A stretch of DNA of 64,000 nucleotides from Akebia trifoliata (lineage: Eukaryota; Streptophyta; Magnoliopsida; Ranunculales; Lardizabalaceae), in NCBI GenBank assembly GCA_017979445.1, contig CM030706.1, positions 8,046,967 to 8,110,966 on the forward strand, in the 5' to 3' direction. This document shows, piece after piece, positions 33,573 through 46,300 of the stretch (positions are counted from its first letter, which is position 1; each line of letters begins with the position of its first letter). The notes under the pieces are model-generated. The model made no database searches and was not told where the DNA came from. It worked only from the letters and a program-made list of their open reading frames with translations. The position numbers were made by a program, and so were the translations under genes.

Positions 33573-36500
33573 CTATGTACAAGGTTGTCTTGAAGTTTAA
33601 AAGACTCAAAACCACCTTGAAGGCTTGGAGTGCTCAACACTTTGGAGAGGATAAGAGAAAGGTCGAACAAACTTATCAGAAGCTGGAAGACATTCAACGA
33701 GTCATCTAAGAGCAACTTCTCAATAGGAACCTTGTTGCCAAGGAAAAGAAAATTGCTCATGAATGCTACGAGATTGCTAAAAAATAAGAAGCAGCCAGGA
33801 GACAACAATCCAAAATAAATTGGTTGAAGCTAGGAGACTTCACCACCCCGTTTTTCCACAAATCCTTGATTGCTAGAAAAGCAATGAATATGATTACTTC
33901 CTTTCAAAATAACAATGGAGCATAGCTAGACAGGGAAGAAGACCTCGAAAAGGAAATCCTTGGGCTTTATAAAAATCTGTATGGTAGATGCTCGAGGACT
34001 GACATCATGGAGCAAGAAGTTTACCTCAAGGAATTAGAAGAAGTTGAAGCCAATGAGCTTAGTCTCCCAGTTGAGGAGGAGGATATCAGGTTGGCTCTTT
34101 TCTCTATGGATGGAGACAAAGCTCCTGGGCCAGATGGCTTAACTACAACCTTCTTCCAAAAAACTTGGATTATTATAAAGGATGATATAGTAGTTAATGT
34201 CAAGTTCTACTTTTAGAAATGTAAGTTGGTTAAAGAGATTAACGCCACTGCCATCACCTTCATCCCCAAAATAGATAGACCAACTACCATAGATGAATTC
34301 AAACCCATAGCTTGCTACAATGTCATCTACAAGTGTATATCGAAGATCTTAGCCAACAAAATAAAGAACATCTTAAACCATCTGATCAGCCCCTTCCAAT
34401 CAACCTTCATTAGAGGTAGATCCATCAGAGACAACATCATGTTGTCCCATGAACTGGTTAGAAACTTCCATAGAGGAAGAGATACCCCAAAATGTACATC
34501 CAAGATAGACATCAAAAAGGCGTATGACTCTATCTCCTAAAAAGCCATTGTTTACTGCATGGAAAAGATGAAGTTTTCGGATACTTTCATTACTTGGGTT
34601 TGGGGCTGCATTTCCTCCCCAATGTACTCCATCTCCATTAATGGAAGCCTAAAGGGTTATTTTGCTGGCAAAAGAGGTATCCGCCAAGGAGACCCCATCT
34701 CTTCCTACCTATTTGTGCTAGTAATGGAATTGTTATCTACTAAGCTCATGGAGCTCACCAGGGAGGGCAGACTGGAGCTGATGTCTAACTACAAGAACCC
34801 CCCAAATCAACCACTTGATATTCGTGGATGATCTCATGATCTTCTTCAAAGGAAACCAAACTTCAGCCGAAGCTATTAAAGAGGCATTGGATTGGTTTGA
34901 AAATGTCACAGGGCTCCAAATGAACGTCGAAAAGAGTTACGTTTACTGTTCAGGCATTAAGGACAGAGAAAAAAGAGACATTATCAGAACCTTGCACTTA
35001 ACTGAAGGTGTCCTACCTGTAAGATACTTGGGAATTCCTCTTATTTCTACTCGACTGAAATTTGTAGATTGTCAGACCCTTATAACCAAGATTACCAATA
35101 GAATCTAATCATGGAAGGCAAGATTTTTATCTATAGCTGGGAGGATGGAGCTGATAAAATCAGTCCTTAGCAGCATGCACAATTTTTGGGCTAATGTTCT
35201 TATGCTTCCTATAAAAGTTTTAAAGGGGATCCAAAGCATTTGTGCAAAATTCTTTTGGGCAGGCCCAGATATGGGGAAAAAGATGCATTGCATCAATTGG
35301 GGAAAAATTACTAGAGACAAGAAGGAAGGAGGTTTAGGGATAAGAGACTTGAAAATCCAGAACAGAACGGGCATTGCAAGACAAGTCTGAGACTTAGTGT
35401 CCAATAAAAATAGCATTTGGGTTGATTGGATCCAAAACAATAAAATTAAGGGAGGCCATTTCTGGATAATCCCAGTTCCCAAATATGCCTTTTGGATGTG
35501 GAAGAAGATCCTCCAAGCTAGGGGAACCATCCAACATCTTGTGACCTACATAATTGGAGTGGGAGAGACTCATTTATATGGCATGACCCATGGACACCCG
35601 AAGGAGTTTTGTCGAACAACTTCCAATAGGTTGCTAACTTGGAGTCAATAATTCATAGAGAGGCTAAAGTAAGTGATATAATCAGGCATAACACTTGGAA
35701 TCTTCCAGTGCATTTTGCCACCAACCTGGGGGGAATATGGGACCAGATCAGATCATTGGACCTTGATGTCACGTTTAAGGACAAGGTAGTTTGGATGCCT
35801 GTGCCAAAAGGTTTATTCACTTTGAAATCAACTTACGAGGCTATGTGTCAACCCAACACCCAAGTTAGTTGGCATCATCTAGTATGATTCCCAAATAACA
35901 TAAAGAGGCACAACACAACTACGTGGCTGGGGTTATGCAAAGGCCTCAAGACTCAAAATAAGTTACTGATGAGAGGCATCATTCAACATTCAATATGCTG
36001 CTTTTGCAGAATGGAGGCCGAAGATGAAGCACATCTCTTCCTAGGGTGCAACTATGCCTATGAGATCTGGCAAAAACTTCTTAAGAGGTCTAACATGAAC
36101 CATACAAATAGGGACTAGAGTATTGAAATTGAATGGATGTGCAAAAATGCTAAAGGAAAGAATCTCATCTCCATAGTCAAGAAGCTAGCCTTCAATGCTT
36201 TTATCCACCATATCTGGCTCGAGAGGTGTAGATGATTATTCAAGAACAACTACATCCTTCCAAACCTTCTTGAAGCTATCATAGTTCGGGATGTACAACT
36301 AAGGATTCAAAGTGTTGAAGTGTTAATAGAAGACAATGCATCATCAAGAGCTTTTATGAGTTCATGGAACCTGCAGCCTAGGTTTGAGATGCGAACGCCT
36401 CTCAGTTGTAAATGGGTCAAGCCTTCGGAGGACTTCCACGTGTTAAACTTAGATGGCTCTTTAAAAGGAAATGTTGGAGGGGAAAGTGCCAGTATTAGAG

Positions 36501-36976
36501 ACAATAGAGGTCTGACGATCGGTGCTCTTGCAGAAAACACTCAAGGAAGATTATTCATTTTTCACGAACTTCAGGCTATCCTAAAAGGAATGAACATGGT
36601 TGCTTCCCTTAATGTTAGATCCTTGAAGGTTAGAGTTGATTCCAAAGTTGCCATAGATTGCATTGATGGGAGAGTTAACGCTCCTTGGAGAGAAGAAAGA
36701 ATCGTCCAAGCGATCAAGACAAAAGCAACACACTTTTAAAGGATAGAGTTCTCCTTCTGTTATAGGGAGAGTAATCAAGCGGCTGACTTCCTAGCTTCTT
36801 TTCTTAACATGCCAGGGGTGATTATTTTGGATCCTATGAACTTACCTAGAGAGCTACAAAATATTGTAAGTAAGGATGCGAATGGGCATGCCTATAACAG
36901 AATGTAATCTTGTTTCTTCTGGTTGGGGGTTTGCCTAACCCCCCCTTAATCTTCAAAAAAATAATAAATAAATAAG
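33573..36976 (+). pseudogene. LINE ORF2 continued: reverse transcriptase, zf-RVT, RNase H, 3' end
   Basis: Reading continues from the endonuclease part. RT spans about 34080-35100 (DKAPGPDGLTT, PIACYNVIYKCISKILANK, QGDPISSYLF) with the catalytic FVDDL at about 34818 in a shifted frame. The zf-RVT region is at about 35930-36090 (CCFCRMEAEDEAHLFLGC). RNase H is at about 36440-36760 (LNLDGSLKGN, FHELQAIL, VRVDSKVAID). At least six stops or shifts break it, e.g. TAG at 34214-34216, TAA at 34538-34540, TAA at 35106-35108 and TGA at 35388-35390. The element ends in an A-rich tail (AAAAAAATAATAAATAAATAA) near 36955-36976. Domain order EN-RT-zfRVT-RNaseH marks a plant L1-clade LINE. Confidence 0.88.
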
Positions 36977-36991
36977 TACAAAAGTAAAATT

Positions 36992-37590
36992 AGGGGTGAT
37001 TTAGATATACCCTTATGTTTTGCTGAATATTAGAGATACCCCCCATGTTTTGAAACTGATGACATGCTTCCCTTGATCTCAATTTTTTAAATAGATTAAG
37101 AGGAAAAGACTCTAATGCCCCTCATCTTTAATCTTTAACCAAAAATCCATATTTTTCTTCTCCAAATCAGTCATCTTCAACCTTTTTCAGATAAAATTTT
37201 TAACTCTCATTATCAATTTTAAGATTGTATTCAAGTTTTAAACATTCAAATCTTAAGGCAAGATATAATTTTTGAGGAAGTATAAAATGAAAAAAATTTG
37301 GATAGAAAAATCTAGGATGTTTTACAAAAGGAGACAAGATAGAAAATGATGTATGAAAATAAGGTTGAATAAATTAAAGTTATCTTAAAGGTTGAAAGAC
37401 CTGAAGATGATTGGTTTTAAAGAAGAAAAATTTGAGTTTTTTGGTTGATGATTAAAGATAAGGGCATGTGAGTCTTTTCTCCTTAGTCTAGTTAGAAGAT
37501 TGAGGTCAAAGGATGCATGTCATCAGTTTCAAAATATAGGAGGGTATTTCTAATATTCAAGAAAACATAGGGGTATGTCTAAATCACCCT
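36992..37590. mobile_element. Long-armed foldback element, copy 1
   Basis: The left arm begins AGGGGTGATTTAGATATACC and the right arm read inward begins AGGGTGATTTAGACATACC. The arms pair for about 190 bp, e.g. TTTTGAAACTGATGACATGC on both sides and AAGAGGAAAAGACTC/AGGAGAAAAGACTC. The 6-mer AAAATT lies on both flanks (36986-36991 and 37591-37596), a possible target duplication. It begins just past the LINE tail. It is non-coding. Confidence 0.72.
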
Positions 37591-38464
37591 AAAATTAATT
37601 GATTTAGACTAATATTATTAATTTAAAATTACAACTAAGGGTGGAGAAAAAGAGAGTACATACCTAGTATCCTCTAACTTCTTAAAAAGCAAAAGCAAAT
37701 TTTATTTTTCTTACGTCACAATTTTATTTAATATATTTTTTAAATTTAAAAAATATTTATTAATAATATAATAAAATTAATTAATCAAAGTTTTATTTAA
37801 AATATTTATTAAAATTCAAATAATAATTTATAATAATATTAGATAGCATTAATTGCACCCCAACTTTTACGTATTACACCTCAATTCAAAATATAAAAAA
37901 ATACGTATATGGTTGAGAATAAATATCTCTCTCTATTTTTTTCTTGTAACATTTATTTTTTGTAGGTTTAGGATTTTATATGAGTCTAATCCTAGCTGTA
38001 GACAACTACTGAAATTGTTTGAATGTGTGTTATAATGTTTTGTAATATTAATTAATAACTTGAGTAAAGTCTTTGTAATGTTTGAATAGTGTATTTTAAT
38101 CATAGTAACAAAGTTCGGATTTAGTAATTATTCGGCGAAGGTTCAATTTGGTTACTTCAAATAAATCAAAAAAGTTTTGTAAAAAAATTTAGAAAATTTT
38201 GGAGATTATACAAAATTTGTTTTTGGGTTTCTTACTAGAACCCATAATCTTCAAACTCGCTAAAAACCCTATCTTCTTCTTAATGTTTGAATGTTGAAAA
38301 AATAAAAAATTTGAAGGTCAAAGATAAAAATGTTACTATATTCCATTATTAATATAGGAATCATTGATTTAATCTGCTAGCCCCTACTTCGGGGAATTTT
38401 ACAAATTTTAGTGACTATGATTTTAATCTTTAATTAATTGGGGTGTTATAAATAATTTAACAAA
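37591..38464. other. AT-rich spacer between the two foldback elements
   Basis: No coding frame or RNA gene recognised. Confidence 0.4.
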
Positions 38465-39211
38465 GGGTAATTTAGACATGCCCCATCATTTTTCTGAATA
38501 TTGGAGATATCCTGTATGTTTTGAAATTGATTACATGCATCCCTTGACCTTAGTCTTCTACGTAGATTAAGAGGAAAAGACTCAAATACCCTCATTTTGA
38601 ACCTCTAGTACAAAACCCAGATTTTTGTTCTCAAAACCACTCATCTTCAGTCTTTTTGGATAAATTTTTTAACCCTCATCATCTATCTTAAGAATTTATC
38701 TACTTTAAGTCTTTAACCTTCAAATCTCTAGGCAAGATACACTTTTTGAAGAAGTATAAAATGATGAAATTTTGGGTGGAAAAATCTTGGATTTTTGGGT
38801 GGAAAATGAAGGATGAATAGAAAAATTTCAGTAGAAAATGAATGATGTACATAAGGTTGAATAGATTAAAGTTACGTTAGTGGTTGAAGAACTTGAAGAT
38901 GGTTGGTTTTGGGAAGAAAAAACAAATTAGATTTTGGGGTAAATTGAAAATAATGGGATTTTGGATAGAAAAACCTAAGATTTTATGTAAAGAGTTGTTC
39001 TAAGTTGAAAACGATGAATGGAAGGTATAAAGTTGAGTAGTATACTATGAAGATTGAAGGACTTGAAGATGACTAGTTTTGAGAATAAAAATCTTGTTTT
39101 CTGGCTTGAATATGAAGGCATTTGAGATTTTTCCCAGTATATTTAGATGACTGAGATCAAGGGATACATGTCATCAATTTCAAAACATAGGGGGGTATCT
39201 CTAATATTTTG
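38465..39211. mobile_element. Long-armed foldback element, copy 2
   Basis: The left arm (GGGTAATTTAGACATGCCCC, TTGAAATTGATTACATGC, TAGATTAAGAGGAAAAGACTC) and right arm (GATACATGTCATCAATTTCA, ATAGGGGGGTATCTCTAATA) match copy 1 at 36992-37590 with more divergence. The interior is longer because a block like GAAGAACTTGAAGATGGTTGG...GGGAAGAAAAA is repeated (about 38885 and 39055). The outermost right tip is missing. Confidence 0.65.
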
Positions 39212-40130
39212 TAAGTAAAAGTTGGGGTGTTAATAGCAGCTCTCTAATATTTATTACCTAGATAACCTAAAATCTTATTAAGCATGATTGGGTCCACATT
39301 GATCACCACATTTGCAATCCAACACTACATAGCCTTCTAGATTTCAAAGAAAATCTAACATTAAAAAAAAATTTCAATAATAAAAAACTAGCTTTTTTCT
39401 CAAAATTTTTTTTTTTTTTAAGTTTCTTAGAATTTTGTCCTGTCGGGAAACTTTCCTTACTAAATTGGTAAGGAAAGAGTTTTTCTACTTGTAATCTAAT
39501 CATCCAAATTTCAATGGAAAATATATATATATAAACAAACAACAACAACAATTGCAGGCTTCATCCTATCATACAATGCAATGATTTTCAGACTCTTGTT
39601 CAATGGGTCACGTCCACTAGAGGACCTAGGCAAAATCTTCCCGATTAGATGAGAAGCCATTGAAGTCATATTTCTTAACCATCGAAAGGAATGCATGGAG
39701 TGGATTGTATTCAATGTGGACTAGTTCATCTGGTTGATTGTGTTGGGTGGGTGATCTCTTTGGCGGAACGCACATAGAAGTTAAAGAACTTGAAAATGAC
39801 ATACTTCAGAGACATATAATGACTTTTTGGCTAGAAGTTGAAGACGAGGGCATTCAAATCAATTAACATTAACCTATAATGGAAGACTGTCTTATTTTTA
39901 TTATTATTAATTTTTTTTCTTCAATTCCATTAAAATGGATTGATCTTGTTTAACTTTTACTCTTTTTAGATTTTCATTTATTTTTGTGTGTGTTGGTTTT
40001 CTAGGATTACAAAGCCTTTGTTTTTTTAACTTTAATTAGTTTTAATTGGATGGAAGTATAACTTATTAGTTTACTTAATTACTACTCATAGGATCAAATC
40101 CTACATAGTTATAATTTCTAACCTCTTCAA
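39212..40130. other. AT-rich intergenic DNA upstream of OSCP
   Basis: It holds T- and A-runs (39362, 39406) and an (ACA)n patch at about 39537-39551. Nothing gene-like was seen. Confidence 0.4.
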
Positions 40131-40139
40131 CTCAACAAG

Positions 40140-40343
40140 TTTCTTTGAAGGAAAATGCCGGAATGAAACGGCATTTACTGCAATTCTCTCAATTCTGACG
40201 TGGGTCTGACCATGGATGTGTTTCCTCGCGATACGATTAAAAACCATCTCCGGTTATGTAACAAAGAAAACCTCAGTAACAGCCATTATTCAATTTCGTG
40301 CGCTCCTCTCTCTCTCTCTCTCTCTCTCTCGCTAGGGTTTCTA
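40140..40343 (+). promoter_or_regulatory. OSCP 5' leader: (TC)n tract and telo-box
   Basis: A pure CT repeat (about 40304-40330) is followed by CTAGGGTTT, a telo-box, ending three bases before the start codon. CT tracts plus telo-box are frequent in leaders of plant genes for ribosomal and mitochondrial biogenesis. An upstream ATG at 40212-40214 is in frame with the coding sequence and not followed by a stop, so a 44-residue N-terminal extension is formally possible. Confidence 0.55.
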
Positions 40344-43300
40344 ATGGCGTTGGCTGGGCGAATGAGATCAAGTCTCCCTCTTCTCCATAAGATTCTGAGA
40401 TCCCAATCGGTTCTTACGCAGAGATCCGTTCTTCAACAAAGTTCTGAACGCCCCCGCCCTGGTTTTCCTGAGGTAAAATTTTCATTCATTTTTGTAGATT
40501 TTCTTTAATTTTTCTGATCTGATCTGTGTTTCAAGATCCATGAATTACATTTTTTCGGTTCACTTAATAATCGACCCTATTTTTCTGATCCACTCTATCA
40601 TCCTGGGTTTTATATTGTATTTTGTTGACGTTTGATTCTTTTCTTTAAATATATATATATATTTTTTTTAACCAAAATTTATCTATGGATTTGTAAATAC
40701 AAGTGATTTTGATAATAAAATAGAGGTAAGTATGATTTTTTGTGATTAATTCCACTACATTTCTGTTATTTATGTACGAAGAGATCTCATAGAGGCCAAT
40801 CGATTTTTGACGTCTAATTTCTGATAATTAAAGGAGGTTGAAATTCCTTATTTCTATACTTAATCTCATGGTTCTTTCTTTTTTTTGATCGATTTCTCTC
40901 ATTGTGGTTCTAGGCTGAATGTTTTCTTGGTTTGGTTATAATCTGAGTGTTCTCATTCTTGTACTCACAGTTTTCAAGGAATTATGCAACTGAAACAGCA
41001 TCAAAGGAAGTGAAGGTTAAGGTACGTTAGATTTGTCAACACCTTGGTGCGATAAACCTAAGTCAGTCTGTCCAAATTTGAAGAGTTTTTAATCTTTTAG
41101 TGAAATAATTTCTGTGGAATTCAATGCTTGTTTCCATATTCCCTTCTCTTTTATTGACACAAAACTAATGCATAGTGGGGGTGTTCAGTTTGACTGTATC
41201 CGACTTGATCCATTGACAGTGTTCCACTCAAGGTATCATTATTGATTTTGTCTGTTTCTATAGGACTTCTTGCCACTAATCACATTAGGTCTACAAAGAT
41301 CATTCTTGTTGATTTCTGTATATGTGCAGAAGTAGTGGAGAGTAAGTTAAATCACCTAGTGGATGTAGGTGGGTTTTGAACCCTGGTTGTTGAATCAACA
41401 ATCATAGAACTTAACAACTTAGCGCTGTCACCTTCACTATTTTTTTAACTGCATGAAATATGTGCCTTTTAAATTTTATTTGGGTCCGTGGTTTCTCCTA
41501 TGCATTCTTAAAATTTGTTCATATCTGATTTTTTTTTTCTCTAGTTTTTTCCATTATCCATCTCAACTTCCTCATCTTGGCTATGTTCATTTTTTGAAGA
41601 TATATCTTAACTGCCTCACATTTTCCTCCGCAAAGTTTTATTGGTCTTTTACTGTCATAAAACATTTTTTTTAGCTTGATTGGTATGTATTGTTCAACAT
41701 CCTATTTTGTGATATGCATGTAGTTAGTAAACCAAAACCTAGAACAAGTAGAAGAGGAGAAGAAGAAGATTAGTGAAAGAGACTGGGAGAGAGCCAAACA
41801 CTGCCTTGGCTATAGGGTTCGGCCTATCCTCTTTTATTTATTAAAACCACTATTAAAAGTATGTGGGGCTCACATAAATAAAACAAGATGGGCCCCATTA
41901 CATAAAACGCCCACCACGATATAACTAAAGCCCCTAGGGCAGTCACACAACACATATGAACAACCTGGCTGTTCGTGTAAATAACAGAACAACAGGATTC
42001 TAACACATGCAAACATGAAGAAAAAAAAAACTGTGGTGTCTTGATTTTTCTAGTTACAATTATCTTCTTATTATGGTATCTTACAATAATAGGTTAACAA
42101 TTTCTTTGCCTATTAAAAAAATAAAATAATCGGTCAACAATCAATATTTACTTCTATAGGTTTTCGGGAAATCATTTTAAATACTCAAATATTATTTTGA
42201 TAATGTGTTTCTATTTATGTTAATCTTAGTTGTCAACAACATTACAGGTGCCACTGCCTATGTTTGGGGCATTTGGAACCTATGCCTCTGCATTGTATAT
42301 CTCAGCAACAAAAGCAAACTTGCTAGACAAAGTTGAGTCTGAGGTTCTTGATTTTGTTGAGGCTTCCAAGAGAAGTCCTACTTTCTCACAGTTCATGAAG
42401 GATTTATCAGTACCCGAGGGGACTAGGGTAAATGCTATGGATGAAATATGCTCTGAAGCCAAATTTTCGACTATCACAAGGAATTTTTTGGGTACGTCAA
42501 GCCGTTTTAAGAAACTTAGTTTTTATTTGTTGCACTTTGATACTAGTATTGGAAAGATAATCTCGAATTATATTTGTGTCCATTGACATACATTTTGTGG
42601 GAAAACATTTTTGTTACACTTTTTTGCACATTGAAATGGCAAATTTTCAATATGGCACCACTTTACCATCATTTGTTTTTGATACCTTGGTATCCGAGCC
42701 TCTTAGAGGACCCGACTAATCCCACAATGTATGTATGTAACCCCTTCCACATATACTAGGTGTACTGGGGGGGGGGGGGGGGGGCCACCAAGGGGGAGAA
42801 TTAAACTCAGGACCTCTGCTTCTTGAGGCTTGGTCCTAGCCACCTTATTGGCATTGTATCTTTATTCTTTTAGGCATTTAATGTTACATTTTGGATACTT
42901 CCACCTCTATCTCCCTCTCTCCCCCTCCTTGTACGCATGCACACAAATCTCTCTTGCTCTCAATATGGATGATTCTTGGGGAGGATGATAATTCTCACCA
43001 TGGGAATTATCTTTCCAAAAATGAGCTAATTCTTGAACTTCTTAGTTCTTACCCTATCAAAGGATTAGATGTTGAAATAATTGGGACTGTTTATTTCCCC
43101 AAATTTGTTTGGCCAATAGAGGGAAGGGTTATAAGTTTCATGATGGTCTACTTTTTGTGGCATCATCTCCATGCTAAGATCATTCTCATCCAAAACCAAC
43201 CTTCAACAGGTCTCCAAGTATGTCCTGCAAAACTTAGCATGGAAAAATTGTGTACAAATATCCCAGCCCATTCTTGTATTTGTATATGTTCCCATATCTT

Positions 43301-46300
43301 TTGGGAGTATCCAAACCACTATAAAAAGTGAAATGAAGATTTGGTAGAAGGATGACGGGTGCTTTACAACTCAACCTAAGAAAGTATTGAAGGTCTCAAT
43401 ATAAGAAATAATTTATCCCTTTCAAGCCCATACCATTCAAGAAGACAATGATAAAAATGTGATTCCAAATTTTTTACAATATCAACAATAGGGAATTGAA
43501 GGAATGGGCTTATTGGGCGAAAGATATCTTGATTAATGAAGGTTCTAAGGAGAAATTGAGGATGAGTTTTTTCTATGCTATGGAAGTTTTGATGAATGAT
43601 ATGTACTCGAGCAAGCCTATGCTTATTAGTAGAACCCAACTTCTAATGCTTTTGGTGCTTCACATTTGAAGTATACTTCTACCATCATAGATGTTGTCTA
43701 CTTCGTTAGATTGGTCATGAAGAAAATAGGTCATATTCAATACAAATCACTGACATATGAAAGAGGATCCTAGTATAGGAGTTGATGGCCACGAAGAAGT
43801 CAGCCTCTTCCCCAAATAGCAAAGGGAGTATATCTCCAGTAAATTGGTGGAAGAGATTCAAGAATAATGAAGAAAAGAATGAAATTTTAGTCTTAAGTTA
43901 TCATGTTGTTTATGCAGCTCCTGTTTGACAAAGAATCATGTATCGATCCTTTTATTCAAGTAGAGTTTTCTCGGCTTACGGCACGAGCATTGTTGTCTGG
44001 TTGAGGGGGTAAAAGTGGAAAGACATTAAAATTGGAAGGGATAATTGGAAGGGGGGAGAAGAGAAATGATAACATTTGTTCGGGCTCATTGGTATAAATC
44101 TAGTACTATTTGTGACAAATTAAAAGGCACTGAGAGGGAACACTTTAATAGCTACCTAAAAATCTGGAATTAGAAATGAAGGATTAGAAGAGGGTGAGAT
44201 TCCTCGAAGTGATCCCTTTACTTTTTTGAATATCCCAACTTTATAAAGAGACATATAACAATCTGATATATAGATGATGGATGCTTTACAATTCAATTTA
44301 AGAAAGTATCCACAGGGCTCACTACAAGTTCTGATTTCTCTCTATTAAGGCCATACCACTTGAAAAGACAATGATAAATATATGATTCCAGTTCTTCACT
44401 ATATGAACAATTGAGAATCAAAGGAATGGGCTTATGAGGCAAAATATATCTTTACTGATAAAGGTCATAAAGATACATTAAGGAGGATGAACTTCTTGGT
44501 TGCCATTAAAGTTTCAGTGAATAATATGTTTCTGAACAAGCTTTTTTTTTATTCTTCTTAGAGAGCTGTGAAATCCAAGTTATACTTTTGTTTTTTCACA
44601 TTTCTCGTATACTTTAGCATCGAAGATGCTGCCTATTTGTCTAGACTGCCAATAAGGAAGGAAATAAGTCATTGTCCATATGAATAACTGAAAAATGTAG
44701 AAGTTGATGGTCATGCTCTTTCCCAAATAGCAAAGAGAGATTATCTCTGGTAAATAGGTGGAAGATATTTAGGAATAATGATGAAAAAGACGTGGGATTT
44801 TTTACCTTCTTGATATATTATTTTTTAGTATATGTGGTTCCATGTGTGGCAAAGAAACATGTATCAAACAATCTACTTGATCTGGTCAATAGGCTGGTTA
44901 TTGAGGAGGATTTATGCTTGGTCAGTTTTTTGTCATCTAAGATTTATATTCCTTTGACGAACTAAAATGAGAACTTAGAAGGGAGCTAAAATGAGAGTAG
45001 TAGTAAGTTAGAGTGCTGTAAGAATGAGGATAGGTGGAACTGAGGTGTTATAGAAGAATTCGGTTTTGAAAAAAAAAAACAGAGATTAGTTGTTGCCTCA
45101 AGTTAAAAATTGACTGTTGAGAGCATATGTGACTGCATATACTATTGCATCCTTATCTATGTGATCATGGCATATGCGATTTTATAATAAAAAATTGTAT
45201 ATGTGATCTCAAACAACAACTACAACTATGGTAAGGAGCATTTTTTGGTGCCAGTGTATTGAGGAATTTGAAGGAACTTTGTTTTTTGAATTTCTTTTTT
45301 TTGTTCAGGTGAGGAGTCCTTACGTAAAGATTATGGTTTTCCCTTTCTTTTTTGCTTGTATTGCGGATTTCAGATTGATCTCCTTGTCCCTTTTTTTCCC
45401 CTTTCTTTCAATAAAATTGTTTTATCTGTAAAAAATGCATTTAAAGATTTAATAGGTTGAGGAGGTCTACCTACACGGGCACAATAAAAAAAAGGAAGAA
45501 GCCATAACCTACTTGCCCCCTCATCCTTCACAAGGTGATCCCATCTACAAAATCTTAAAAAAATAAATATTTTAGGCCACAATAAAATAGCTTTAATATT
45601 TAAAACAATAGCATGATTATCGTTGTCTCACCCAAAACACCCCTTTTCTTTGCAAATGGAGCATACTATAAAGGGTATGTTCTCTAGATGAGAGAATCAA
45701 AGTTTATCAGCTTAAACGATCAAATATGAAATACATATTTATTATGTCTGCCAACTTGATGAAAAGTGGGATCAAACAAATCTTGACATATCCCATGACA
45801 ACTCATCGTTTTTTAATACCATGGATTCTTTAATCGGTTGGTTTCTCATATTATAGAGACTAAAGATTTATGGGTATACATATTTGAAGGGTACTCCTCC
45901 ACACCATTGATGGGAGCCTACTACAAAGAGTATGTTCTTTAGGGAGAAGAATCAAATATAACTTTTTGACAAGTTCTGGATACCATTTTGGTTGCTTCTC
46001 TGAACAAAATACGCATAACCTCTCACTATCCCAATCAAGATTCCTGCTTCCATACTTGGTCCAAATGACTCTCCACGTATATGGCTATTCAACTCCAAAC
46101 CTCCATAGCCTCTTGTCCAAGATATCATGCTCATTACCTTGAGTGGTATTTATTTAGAACCTTGCCTTGTCATTCCACAAACAATCGAGATATTATTATG
46201 ACAAGGGATGAACAAAAATCCAGAGCTTTGATTCAAAGTCATCTTGATTCATCATCTCATTAGGAATTGCCAAAACATTTGATTTTTTGTTTATCCCAGT

